From Gammaproteobacteria bacterium (GTDB lineage Bacteria > Pseudomonadota > Gammaproteobacteria > JAJDOJ01): a stretch of DNA of 15,169 bases. Of the stretch, positions 8,148-15,035 are shown in pieces. Both the position numbers and the translations under genes were made by a program. Location: NCBI GenBank assembly GCA_027030565.1, contig JALVEU010000069.1:1-15169 (forward strand). Direction: 5' to 3'. The number at the start of each line of letters is the position of its first letter. Positions within the stretch are counted from its first letter, which is position 1. Below the pieces are notes generated by a model, which searched no databases, was not told the origin of the DNA, and saw only the letters and a list, made by a program, of their open reading frames with translations.

Positions 8148-8155
8148 TCAGCGCA
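8131..8155 (-). terminator. GC-rich inverted repeats at the end of the molybdoenzyme unit
   Basis: The perfect palindrome CAGCGGCCGCTG (8131-8142) lies just after the stop of the last gene, and CGCTG/CAGCG can also pair across the stop codon. No T-run follows on the minus strand, so this would be an atypical terminator or a Rho-dependent end at most. Confidence 0.25.
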
Positions 8156-8618
8156 GGAACCGGCCCAGCAACGTGGGTTGGGGCAGCATCGTATCGTCCA
8201 GCTCGACGGTCACGATCCCGGGCGTCTCTGCCACCGCCTGCGGAAACAGTAGGATGCAGAGCACCACCGGATGCGGCCAGTCCTGGCGGGCCAGTACCCG
8301 CAGCCAGGCGCGGCGCTCGGAATCGGTCTTCGCCGCGAGCAGCGCCTCTACGTTGAACGCTACCACGCCGCCGTTCCGACTGTGCCCCTTCAGCTCCAGG
8401 GTGAGCTGCTCCAGAGGAATGGCACCGGCCTCCCAGCCATAGCCCTGCATCACTTCGCGGCGGAAGTCGTGAAAGGTGTATCCCAGTTGGTGGGCCAGGT
8501 TGCGGGCGAGGTCGGGCCGGTATTCCGGGAATACCGCTGCCACGACTTTGTCGTGGGCCACGGCGGCCGCCACGGGGTCGGTCCAGTTGGCCTCGAACGT
8601 CTGTGCGAGTGTGTTCAT
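8148..8618 (-). CDS. Conserved-looking hypothetical protein of the molybdoenzyme cluster
   Basis: A 156-residue soluble protein I do not recognise. The ATG overlaps the ferredoxin stop (ATGA), giving translational coupling, while the open frame upstream only shadows the ferredoxin gene. The N-terminal third is helical and charged (VVAAVFPEYRPDLARNLAHQ); the middle and end look mixed alpha/beta (IPLEQLTLELKGHSRNGGVV, then a hydrophobic strand VVLCILLFP and TPGIVTVELDD). No signal peptide, metal motif or membrane helix is evident, so it is probably cytoplasmic. As last gene of a unit that also encodes a TorD chaperone and a ferredoxin, a role in maturation of the molybdoenzyme is the simplest guess, on position alone. 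Confidence 0.7.
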   Translation of the reverse strand: MNTLAQTFEANWTDPVAAAVAHDKVVAAVFPEYRPDLARNLAHQLGYTFHDFRREVMQGYGWEAGAIPLEQLTLELKGHSRNGGVVAFNVEALLAAKTDSERRAWLRVLARQDWPHPVVLCILLFPQAVAETPGIVTVELDDTMLPQPTLLGRFLR

Positions 8619-9694
8619 GTGTACACCTGATAGAGTCGTGCGGGGTGGTTGACCTGCCGGCAAATGGGACAGAGGGCATTGCCGGTGCCCGGGTCTCCTT
8701 CGCGCGGGAGGTGGAAGGGCGCGCCACAGGCACGGCAACGGCGACCCACCAGCGGCAGGCTCCATTGGGGCGCCTCGACGTCGCACTCCACGGCCACGGC
8801 ATGCACCTCGCATACGTCCACGCAGGCTCCGCAGCCGGTGCAGGCATCGGGGTCCATCTCGTAGGCGGGGGCCTTCTCGTCGAGCGTCAGTGCCTCATGG
8901 GGACAGATGCGCAGGCAAGCGTCGCAGCCTGTGCAGCGTTGGGGATCGATGCGCGGTGCGTACAGGAACCAGGTGCCCGGGCAGCCCTCGGCACCCAGAC
9001 GCTTGGCCACCGGTCGCGTGGGGTTGCCGGACGCCTGTGTCGGACCCTCGCAAGGGTCCTCCAGCGCCAACTCCAGTGCCTGCCCCGAGAGTCGGCGCAG
9101 GAATCCGCGTCGGGACAGCGCCATCTCCTGCCTCGCTCCACGGGTGCCGGCCCACATGGCCCGCCATCGGGGCACGGGCAGCTCGCGCCACTGCAGGGCG
9201 GGGAGCCGCCGGTCGTCGAGCAGGCGGTTGAGGCGCGCCAGCCGCGCGGACAGACGCTCTTCCAGCTGCCGGGTGCAGTCGTTGCAGGGCGCGGCGGCGG
9301 TCACCAGGTGGGTGACACCCTGGGCGGCCCAATCGGCGAGGGTGGCCAGGTCCAGCGCATGCAGGCAACCCACCTGGGCTTCCGCATCCACCTGGTCGAT
9401 GCGGTCACAGGCCGCAAACACCAGACGCCGCCCCCGCCACTGGCGCACATCGGGTTGCCGGGGCGGGTGGATGGCCCGCTCCGGGCAGGCGGGCACGCAC
9501 AAGCCACAGCCGTCGCAGCGTTCCGTGTCGATGCCGAGCAGCTCATCGTCGATCACCCAGGCCCCGGTGGGACACCGATCCACGCAGCGCCGACACTGCG
9601 CCTGCTCCAGCAGGCTGTGTACGCACCGGGTCTCGTCGACTTCGGGCGTATGATCCCCGGCGTGGCTGCGCAGCTCGGCGAGGACGCCTTCCAC
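8615..9694 (-). CDS. Multi-cluster ferredoxin with NapF-like C-terminal half and zinc ribbon
   Basis: A 359-residue protein starting at GTG 9694; the open frame continues upstream through the cytochrome gene, but AGGAAGG a few bases before this GTG supports the start. The N-terminal half has Cys34/37/41 (CRRCVDRCP, perhaps with Cys24) and Cys60/63/66/70 (CDGCGLCVPACP). A middle segment (about 90-190) carries PCNDC. Then comes MALSRRGFLRRLSG at 191-204, resembling the N-terminus of NapF. The C-terminal half has CTGCDACLRICP (254-265) and CTGCGACVDVC (285-295), followed by a zinc-ribbon-like CRAC...CPIC (320-345). No hydrophobic stretch follows the twin arginines, so it is probably cytoplasmic and may help insert clusters into the molybdoenzyme before export, as proposed for NapF. 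Similar ferredoxins occur in formate dehydrogenase clusters (from memory). It overlaps the next gene by ATGA. Confidence 0.82.
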   Translation of the reverse strand: MEGVLAELRSHAGDHTPEVDETRCVHSLLEQAQCRRCVDRCPTGAWVIDDELLGIDTERCDGCGLCVPACPERAIHPPRQPDVRQWRGRRLVFAACDRIDQVDAEAQVGCLHALDLATLADWAAQGVTHLVTAAAPCNDCTRQLEERLSARLARLNRLLDDRRLPALQWRELPVPRWRAMWAGTRGARQEMALSRRGFLRRLSGQALELALEDPCEGPTQASGNPTRPVAKRLGAEGCPGTWFLYAPRIDPQRCTGCDACLRICPHEALTLDEKAPAYEMDPDACTGCGACVDVCEVHAVAVECDVEAPQWSLPLVGRRCRACGAPFHLPREGDPGTGNALCPICRQVNHPARLYQVYT

Positions 9695-9704
9695 GGCCCC
9701 TTCC

Positions 9705-10016
9705 TCAGTGCGACAACACCCACTCGGCCAGTGTCTTGGCCTCGTCTTCGCTGACCGCATTGGGGGGCATGGGGACGGAGCCCCAGTTTCCGGAGCCGCC
9801 TTCTTTGATCCTCTTGGCCAAGGTCGCCACGGCATCGGCCTGGCCTTTGTACTTGGCGGCGACGTCCTTGTAGGCGGGGCCGACCACCTTCTTGTCCACG
9901 GCGTGGCAGCCGAGACAGCCCTTCTCCTGGGCCAGCTTGGCCGCGTCTGCCCAGACGCCCGTGGCGGCGAGGGCCGTCAGGACCCCCGTGAAGATGGAAA
10001 CACGCAGTGACTTCAT
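9705..10016 (-). CDS. Cytochrome c551-like periplasmic monohaem cytochrome c
   Basis: A 103-residue precursor with a signal peptide (MKSLRVSIFTGVLTALAATGVWA, cleavage after Ala23), giving a mature protein of about 80 residues, the size of Pseudomonas cytochrome c551. The haem site is CLGCH (Cys34, Cys37, His38), followed by VVGPAYKDVAAKYKGQA, and the axial Met83 sits in VPMPPNAVSEDEAKTLAEWV, a near-diagnostic c551 signature. A GAGGAG ribosome site lies just upstream of ATG 10016; the frame extension to 10067 would lack a signal peptide at its N-terminus. It is a likely electron carrier between the cluster's periplasmic enzyme and the respiratory chain. It lies 47 bp after the TorD gene and 10 bp before the ferredoxin gene. 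Confidence 0.93.
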   Translation of the reverse strand: MKSLRVSIFTGVLTALAATGVWADAAKLAQEKGCLGCHAVDKKVVGPAYKDVAAKYKGQADAVATLAKRIKEGGSGNWGSVPMPPNAVSEDEAKTLAEWVLSH

Positions 10017-10063
10017 CTGTGAATCTCCTCGGTTGCTTACATCGCTTTCGGTCATCGACGGGT

Positions 10064-10819
10064 TCACCAGGTGGGACCGACCCCGGGCACATAGGCGGCC
10101 GGCTGTGCGAGATCCGGACGCTGGCCGGCGCGGGTGGCCTGCTGCATGCGCCGCTCGATCTCCTCGGGGTCGGGTCGGGGTTCGCCCAGGATCTCGGCCA
10201 ACACGTCGCGGAGCTCGTCCAGGTAGGCGGCGGTGAGCAGCGCCAGTCCGGCGTAGAAGGGCTCCTGCGCCCGTTGCGCCACGCGCTCGGCGAACGTGCC
10301 GATCCAGCGCAGCGGATGCTCGTCCAGGAAGCGGGCCGGTTCGGACAACGGTGCGTCCTGTTTGCGCTCCAGGAGCTGGGCGACGAATTCGAGCTGATAG
10401 GCCAGATGGTCATCCGACCGGCGGCGCCAGTCCGGCACACTCAAACCGTAACGCCGGTACCAGGAGCGGACCTGGAACATGGGCTCCTGCATGGCCAAGT
10501 GGTCCTCGTCCAGCCAGACCGACTCGAAGGGTGAGGCCTGGTAGCTGTGATTGAGATAGATGGCCGCATAGTCTGCAGCCAAGGGATCGAGCAGCTGCTC
10601 CGGTGTGGTCTCGGACCAGCTGGCCACCACCTGGCCGAGAAAAAGGAGGGCGTCCCTGCCCGAACTGCCCTCCAGCCGCAGTCCCAGATCGCGGGGGAAA
10701 TTGGCCTGTTGCAGGGCTTGCAGCTCCGCAGCCTCCAGCTCCCGGTCGTGCAGCCGCGCCAGGAGCCGCAGATCGCCAGCCACCGCCTGCCGAAACGCTT
10801 GCAGATGCTGCTCGCTCAT
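10064..10819 (-). CDS. TorD/DmsD-family molybdoenzyme chaperone
   Basis: A 251-residue, mostly helical protein without a signal peptide. The ATG overlaps the stop of the iron-sulfur subunit gene (ATGA), which decides the start. TorD-family features include the helical core (AADYAAIYLNHSYQASPFES) followed by VWLDEDHLAMQEPMFQVRSWYRRYGL, and the later FLDEHPLRWIGTFAERVAQ, where the family usually has a conserved 'DH..'-type segment. Such chaperones bind the Tat signal of the molybdoenzyme and hold the apoprotein for cofactor loading before export. Its neighbour at 11517-14090 is the obvious client. The C-terminal roughly 30 residues are charged and variable. Confidence 0.88.
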   Translation of the reverse strand: MSEQHLQAFRQAVAGDLRLLARLHDRELEAAELQALQQANFPRDLGLRLEGSSGRDALLFLGQVVASWSETTPEQLLDPLAADYAAIYLNHSYQASPFESVWLDEDHLAMQEPMFQVRSWYRRYGLSVPDWRRRSDDHLAYQLEFVAQLLERKQDAPLSEPARFLDEHPLRWIGTFAERVAQRAQEPFYAGLALLTAAYLDELRDVLAEILGEPRPDPEEIERRMQQATRAGQRPDLAQPAAYVPGVGPTW

Positions 10820-11493
10820 GTGTCCACCCTGCCCTTGCTGTGTGGCACGAAGACGATGGACGGATTGGTGAGGTTGGGGTCGGCCATCCCCTTGACCTGC
10901 CGCACGGGGGTCTCGTATTCGCTGATCGCGGTAGTCGGCCACTTGTTCTCACGCAGCTGGTCGATGGGGCCGATGTCGAGCACCCGCATCATGCAGGCCA
11001 TGACGCAGTAGGGCTTGCGGCCGGCGTCGATCTCGTCCACACACATATTGCACTTCTTGACCACATGCTCTTCGGGGTCGTACTGGGGTGCGCCGAATGG
11101 GCAGGCGGCCTCACAGCGCCGGCAGCCGATGCACAGTGTGGAGTCGATATCGACGATGCCGTCCTTCTTGCGCTTGAAGATGGCACCGGTGGGGCAGGCG
11201 GGCAGACAAGCAGGCTCTGCACAGTGGTTGCAGGACATGTTCACCTTGTAGGCGTAGACCTCGGGGTAGGTCCCGCCCTCGATGTACATGACGCGCCGGA
11301 ACCGAGGGCCGGGTGGCAGCCCGTTCTTGTCCTTGCAGGCGATCTCGCAGGCTCGGCAGCCGATGCAGTCCACGTTGTTGTGGATGAAGCCGAGCTGCAT
11401 CTCCGGCACCACCGGCTTGTAGACCACCTTCTTGCGGCGCTTGATGGCGGCCTTGATCTTGTCACGGTTGCGTTGCACGTTGGCGTTGGCCAT
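10816..11493 (-). CDS. Four-cluster [4Fe-4S] iron-sulfur subunit (DmsB/NrfC-like)
   Basis: A 225-residue protein with sixteen cysteines in the classic four-cluster order: C43-C46-C49-C53 (CIGCRACEIAC), C88-C91-C96-C100 (CNHCAEPACLPAC), C121-C124-C127-C131 (CIGCRRCEAAC) and C148-C151-C163-C167 (CNMC...CVMAC). No Cys is replaced, so four [4Fe-4S] clusters are expected rather than a [3Fe-4S] in one site. It has no signal peptide, so it is presumably exported together with the Tat-signalled catalytic subunit, whose gene ends 23 bp upstream. An AGGAGG precedes the ATG. It should wire the molybdenum centre to the periplasmic cytochromes. The basic N-terminus (RNRDKIKAAIKRRKKVVYKP) is unusual for DmsB and could be a partner contact. 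Confidence 0.93.
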   Translation of the reverse strand: MANANVQRNRDKIKAAIKRRKKVVYKPVVPEMQLGFIHNNVDCIGCRACEIACKDKNGLPPGPRFRRVMYIEGGTYPEVYAYKVNMSCNHCAEPACLPACPTGAIFKRKKDGIVDIDSTLCIGCRRCEAACPFGAPQYDPEEHVVKKCNMCVDEIDAGRKPYCVMACMMRVLDIGPIDQLRENKWPTTAISEYETPVRQVKGMADPNLTNPSIVFVPHSKGRVDT

Positions 11494-11516
11494 GGGGCTT
11501 GTCCTCCTCTCGGCGG

Positions 11517-14090
11517 CTACAGGTCACGCCTGAACACGTGGGCGCGGGACGTGGCCAGCACATCCCATCCCGGCCGGTGCGCGAGCTTGGTCTTGCGGAT
11601 GTTGACCAGGACGGTGTTGTAGGCGAAAGACCCGGCGGGGCTGGGCTCGTCCAGGGTGAGGACGTCGGGATTGCCGGAGCGGTCCACGCCGTTCTCGTCC
11701 GGATCGATCCAGGAACCCTCGTAAATGACCACCACGCCGGGCATCACACGCTCGGTCACATAGGCTGGTACCACCACGCGGCCTCGATCGTTCCAGACCT
11801 CCACCGTATCGCCGGTCTTGATACCGAGCTTCTTGGCGTCGGAGGCGTTGATGGTGACCTCCTGCTCGTAGGTCTCCCGCAGCCAGCTGCAGTTGTTGAA
11901 GATGGAGTGGGTGCGCCAGCGTGGGTGCGGCGAGATGAGATGGAACGGGTACTTGCTGGTCTTGGGACTGTTCAGCGACTCCCAGGGCTCGATCCACTTG
12001 GGGATGGATGGGATGTGATAGCCGTAACGGGTGCGCTTCCAGTCGGAGATGCGGGCCAGCTCCGTGCACAGGATCTCGATCTTGCCCGAAGGGGTCTGAA
12101 AAGGCTTGCCGTCACGGATCTGCTCGCGGAAGGCCACGTGCGGTTCTTTGAGCACGAACTTGTACACGCCGCGGCGCTTGAACTCGTCCCAGGGCATGGT
12201 CACGCCCTGATGGTGCATCACCTTCTGCTCCCACCACTCCCGCAGATAGGCCTCGTCCACCGCATCGGGATTCTGGAAGTAGCTGCGATCGGCCTTGGGG
12301 TTGTAGGCCTTGCCGAAGACGTCTCCCCCGATGCGATAGGCCAGCTCGGTGAAGACCTGGAAGTCGGTCTTGGACTCACCCAGGGGCTCGATCACCTTGG
12401 GTCGATGGATGTAGTAATGGCCCTTGTACCAGGGGAGGGCCACGTCGTGGCGCTCGAAGTGTGTGGCGATGGGCAGCAGATAGTCCGCGGCGAAGGCGCC
12501 GGTGGGCGTGATGGTCGAGTCCATGCACACGCACAGCTCGAGCTTCTTGATCGCAGCCAGTTCCTTGTTGATGTTGGTGAGCTGGTTGAACCAGTCCGAG
12601 CCCTGCCAGAAGATGCCCTTGATGTTGGGGATCACCCCGTCGAGCTGGTCGTTGCGCGGCCATAGCCCAGCCTCCTCCCGGGTCACATTCGGGTAGTTGA
12701 GGACGATGTGCGCCCAGCGGTCGGACTTGATGGAGGCGAACCAGATGTTGGCGTACTGGTCGTAGGGATAGGCCACCGCCTCGGCGTGCCATGCCTTGCC
12801 GACCCCCTCTGCGCAGCCACCCAGGATGCCGATGTTGCCGGTCATGGCCTGCAAGGCCGCGGCCATGCGACTGTACTGCTCCCCGTACGCATTGCGCCCA
12901 GGCGCCCAGCTGGCCTTGAGGGCCGCGGGCTTGGTGGTGGCGTACATGTAGGCGAGCTTCTTGATGTCCTCTGCGGACACGCCGCAGATTTCCGAGGCCC
13001 ACTCGGGTGTCTTGGGGATCCCGTCGTACTTGCCCAGGATGTAGTCCTTGAAGTTTTCGCGCCCGTTGGGGGAGCTCTTCGCCCAAGCCGGCATGGTGCC
13101 TTCGTCCATGCCCTGGCAGAACCGGTTGATGAAGTCTTGGTCCTGGAGCTCGTTGGTGAAGATGTAATGGGCCATGCCGGCCATCATGGCCGCATCGGTG
13201 TTGGGCTTGATGGGGATCCACCAGGCGTCGTAGGCGGCCGCCGAGTCGGTGTACTGCGGGTCCACCAGCACGAACTTGCAGCCGCGCTGCTTGGCCAGGC
13301 GCATGTAGTAGAACGTGTTCCCGCCGTGGAACGTGTAGGCGGGGTTCCAGCCCCACATGATGATCAGCTTGGAGTGGGCGAAGGCGTCGTCCTCGTTGCC
13401 ATCCTCGATGGTGCCGAAGGTCCAACGCGAGCTGGTGGTGGTGCCCTGATACGAGGGGACCGACCAAGAGGAGGTGCGACACCCGAACATGCCCAGGAAT
13501 CGCCCGAGCAGACCCTCGATCTGGTCGGACTTGTGGAGCACACCGTAGGAGGCCCCCGCATAGCTCTGATCGAGCAGGGCCGTGGGGCCGTACTTGTCTT
13601 TGATCTCCAGCATCTTGGCGGCGATCTCGTTGAGCGCCTGGTCCCAGGTGATGCGTTTGAACTGACCGGGTTCGCCCTTGGGGTTGATGCGCTTCATTGG
13701 GAACAGCAGCCGCTCGGCGGAGTACAGACGCTGGCGATAGGAACGCCCGCGCAGGCAGGCGCGCAGCTGGGGCTCCTGCTCGGTGTCCTTGCCGAAATAA
13801 CCATCCTTCTGATAAGCGCCGTTGTCGGTAGACAGGCGCACGATCACGTCGCCCTTCTTGTGGGCCACCAGCATGTGGCGTGAGCCGCAGTTGTGCGCAC
13901 AGCTGGTGACCACCGTGGTCAACTGGTCGTCCTGTGGATACGGCTCGTAGGCAAAGGCCTCGGCCTTCTTGGGCAGGCTCACCAGGCCACTGCTCAGCGC
14001 CGCCGTGCCCAAGGCCGAGGTCTTGAGGAAATCGCGACGGCTGAGACGGATGCGCCGGGCCAGGAAATCCAGCGTTCGTTGTTCGGTCAT
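11517..14090 (-). CDS. Tat-exported molybdopterin oxidoreductase, DMSO reductase family (DmsA-like)
   Basis: An 857-residue catalytic subunit. The Tat signal is SRRDFLK (17-23) followed by a hydrophobic region, with cleavage near AEA/AFA at 43-47, so the enzyme acts in the periplasm. The FS0 segment reads C64-A-H-N-C68-G-S-R-H72 ... C112-LRGRS: it resembles the DmsA motif but has His where the third Cys is expected. LYSAERLLFPMKR and QFKRITWDQALNEIA follow as in DmsA. Ser213 in VPSYQG aligns by eye with the Mo-ligand Ser of DmsA. The C-terminal guanine-dinucleotide-binding domain contains PHPRWRTHSIFNN, ASDAKKLGIKTGDTVEVWNDRG and YEGSWIDPDENGVDRSGNPD, which is typical of DMSO/TMAO/biotin-sulfoxide reductases. 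It overlaps the pentahaem gene by ATGA. Substrate and direction are unknown; an S- or N-oxide reductase or a sulfur-compound dehydrogenase are both possible. Confidence 0.93.
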   Translation of the reverse strand: MTEQRTLDFLARRIRLSRRDFLKTSALGTAALSSGLVSLPKKAEAFAYEPYPQDDQLTTVVTSCAHNCGSRHMLVAHKKGDVIVRLSTDNGAYQKDGYFGKDTEQEPQLRACLRGRSYRQRLYSAERLLFPMKRINPKGEPGQFKRITWDQALNEIAAKMLEIKDKYGPTALLDQSYAGASYGVLHKSDQIEGLLGRFLGMFGCRTSSWSVPSYQGTTTSSRWTFGTIEDGNEDDAFAHSKLIIMWGWNPAYTFHGGNTFYYMRLAKQRGCKFVLVDPQYTDSAAAYDAWWIPIKPNTDAAMMAGMAHYIFTNELQDQDFINRFCQGMDEGTMPAWAKSSPNGRENFKDYILGKYDGIPKTPEWASEICGVSAEDIKKLAYMYATTKPAALKASWAPGRNAYGEQYSRMAAALQAMTGNIGILGGCAEGVGKAWHAEAVAYPYDQYANIWFASIKSDRWAHIVLNYPNVTREEAGLWPRNDQLDGVIPNIKGIFWQGSDWFNQLTNINKELAAIKKLELCVCMDSTITPTGAFAADYLLPIATHFERHDVALPWYKGHYYIHRPKVIEPLGESKTDFQVFTELAYRIGGDVFGKAYNPKADRSYFQNPDAVDEAYLREWWEQKVMHHQGVTMPWDEFKRRGVYKFVLKEPHVAFREQIRDGKPFQTPSGKIEILCTELARISDWKRTRYGYHIPSIPKWIEPWESLNSPKTSKYPFHLISPHPRWRTHSIFNNCSWLRETYEQEVTINASDAKKLGIKTGDTVEVWNDRGRVVVPAYVTERVMPGVVVIYEGSWIDPDENGVDRSGNPDVLTLDEPSPAGSFAYNTVLVNIRKTKLAHRPGWDVLATSRAHVFRRDL

Positions 14091-14938
14091 GATGCCTTCT
14101 CCTGTCTTTCCTTCTGGGCGGGTTGAGCCTCAGGTCCGGTGTCGAGGCGGAAACGCGCCGGGGATTCCGTGGGACGGTCCTTGGCCCAGTCGGGCACGGG
14201 ACCTTCGGAACCGGGCCAGGGATGACGCGGATAGGGATAACTCACCCGGAACCAGGCGCGTCCTCCATGGCAGCCGAAGCACACATCGGAATTCTCGGCG
14301 CCGGCCTGCTCGATCGCCTCGGGCTTCAGGAAGTTCACCTGATGACGGTTGGTACGGATCGTCTTGTGACAGGTCAGGCAGTCGTTGTTGAACAGCTTGG
14401 CGCTCTGATACCAATCGCCAGGGATGCCCATGACTTGGGCATCGAACTTCCCGTGGCACATGAGGCAGATCTGCGGATCCACCACCTTGCGCATGGTGAG
14501 GTCCGGCTGCGCCGTGGCCGAAGAACCGCTGGCCTCCTCACGCGGATCATGGCCTTGATGGCAGGTGTTGCATTTGAGATTCATGACCTGCTTCGCCAGT
14601 GAGGTCACGAGGTGCCGGCGATGGAAGGTCTCCTGCGGGCCCTCGTAGGTCGTCAGGGTCTGATACCAGGCCAGCGTCTCTTCGGCCGGAACGCCGGCCG
14701 GTGTCTTGGGCAGCACCCGCCGGTCCAGGATTTCCTGATGGCAGGCCAAGCATTGCTCGTCTTTCGCCTTGTCGATGGCCGGCTTGAAATGGATGGGGTC
14801 CCAGCGGGCGGCGTGATAGGCCTCGGCCTTGCGCAGATCATCGTTGGCCTGCCCACCGTTGGCTTGCCCGGATCCGCCGGCCCACACCTGGGTGGTGCAC
14901 AACAGGACCGCGGCGGTGATCAATCTCGTCCCGATCAT
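14087..14938 (-). CDS. Periplasmic pentahaem cytochrome c
   Basis: A 283-residue protein. The start at 14938 gives a proper signal peptide (MIGTRLITAAVLLCTTQVWA, cleavage after Ala20), with GGAG about 10 nt upstream; the frame extension to 14977 would add 13 residues ahead of it. Five CxxCH sites are visible: 63-67 (CLACH), 123-127 (CNTCH), 158-162 (CLMCH), 187-191 (CLTCH) and 220-224 (CFGCH). Additional histidines (His50, His106, His109, His130, His199) could be distal ligands, which suggests bis-His haems. The C-terminal tail (about 245-283) is charged and Pro/Gln-rich. No transmembrane anchor is present. It overlaps the molybdoenzyme gene by ATGA, so it is most likely the enzyme's direct electron partner. 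I do not recognise a named family beyond multihaem cytochrome c. Confidence 0.92.
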   Translation of the reverse strand: MIGTRLITAAVLLCTTQVWAGGSGQANGGQANDDLRKAEAYHAARWDPIHFKPAIDKAKDEQCLACHQEILDRRVLPKTPAGVPAEETLAWYQTLTTYEGPQETFHRRHLVTSLAKQVMNLKCNTCHQGHDPREEASGSSATAQPDLTMRKVVDPQICLMCHGKFDAQVMGIPGDWYQSAKLFNNDCLTCHKTIRTNRHQVNFLKPEAIEQAGAENSDVCFGCHGGRAWFRVSYPYPRHPWPGSEGPVPDWAKDRPTESPARFRLDTGPEAQPAQKERQEKAS

Positions 14939-14963
14939 TGCTTGTTCTCCGCTGGATGGGCGC

Positions 14964-14986
14964 AAAAAGGTGCACATCCCTGTGCA
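14964..14986 (-). terminator. Hairpin with T-run upstream of the pentahaem gene
   Basis: On the minus strand TGCACA, a GGGA loop, TGTGCA, CC, then TTTTT (14968-14964) form a short stem followed by a U-tract. It could end or attenuate transcription from the upstream Gly-Met gene, or be an operator, since the palindrome lies about 33 bp before the pentahaem ATG. The stem has only 6 bp, so strength is doubtful. Confidence 0.4.
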
Positions 14987-15008
14987 TCAAGATCCCAGAG
15001 GTAGGCGC

Positions 15009-15033
15009 CCCGAAGGGCCGTTCGGGATTTTTT
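15009..15033 (+). terminator. Intrinsic-terminator-like hairpin reading the + strand
   Basis: CCCGAA (15009-15014), loop GGGCCG and TTCGGG (15021-15026) are followed by A and six Ts on the + strand. It lies directly downstream of a minus-strand gene, so as drawn it would stop antisense (+ strand) transcripts. On the minus strand the same stem follows an A-run but lacks a U-tract. Confidence 0.5.
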
Positions 15034-15035
15034 GC

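Noticed and set aside
12708..13883. 391-codon open frame on the + strand inside the molybdoenzyme gene
   Set aside because: It is antisense to well-conserved molybdoenzyme sequence and shows no motif or plausible signal; such antisense frames are common in GC-rich DNA.
14986..14990. TTGAT on the minus strand as an FNR half-site upstream of the pentahaem gene
   Set aside because: The second half (ATCAA after four bases) is absent; a single half-site is not evidence for FNR control.
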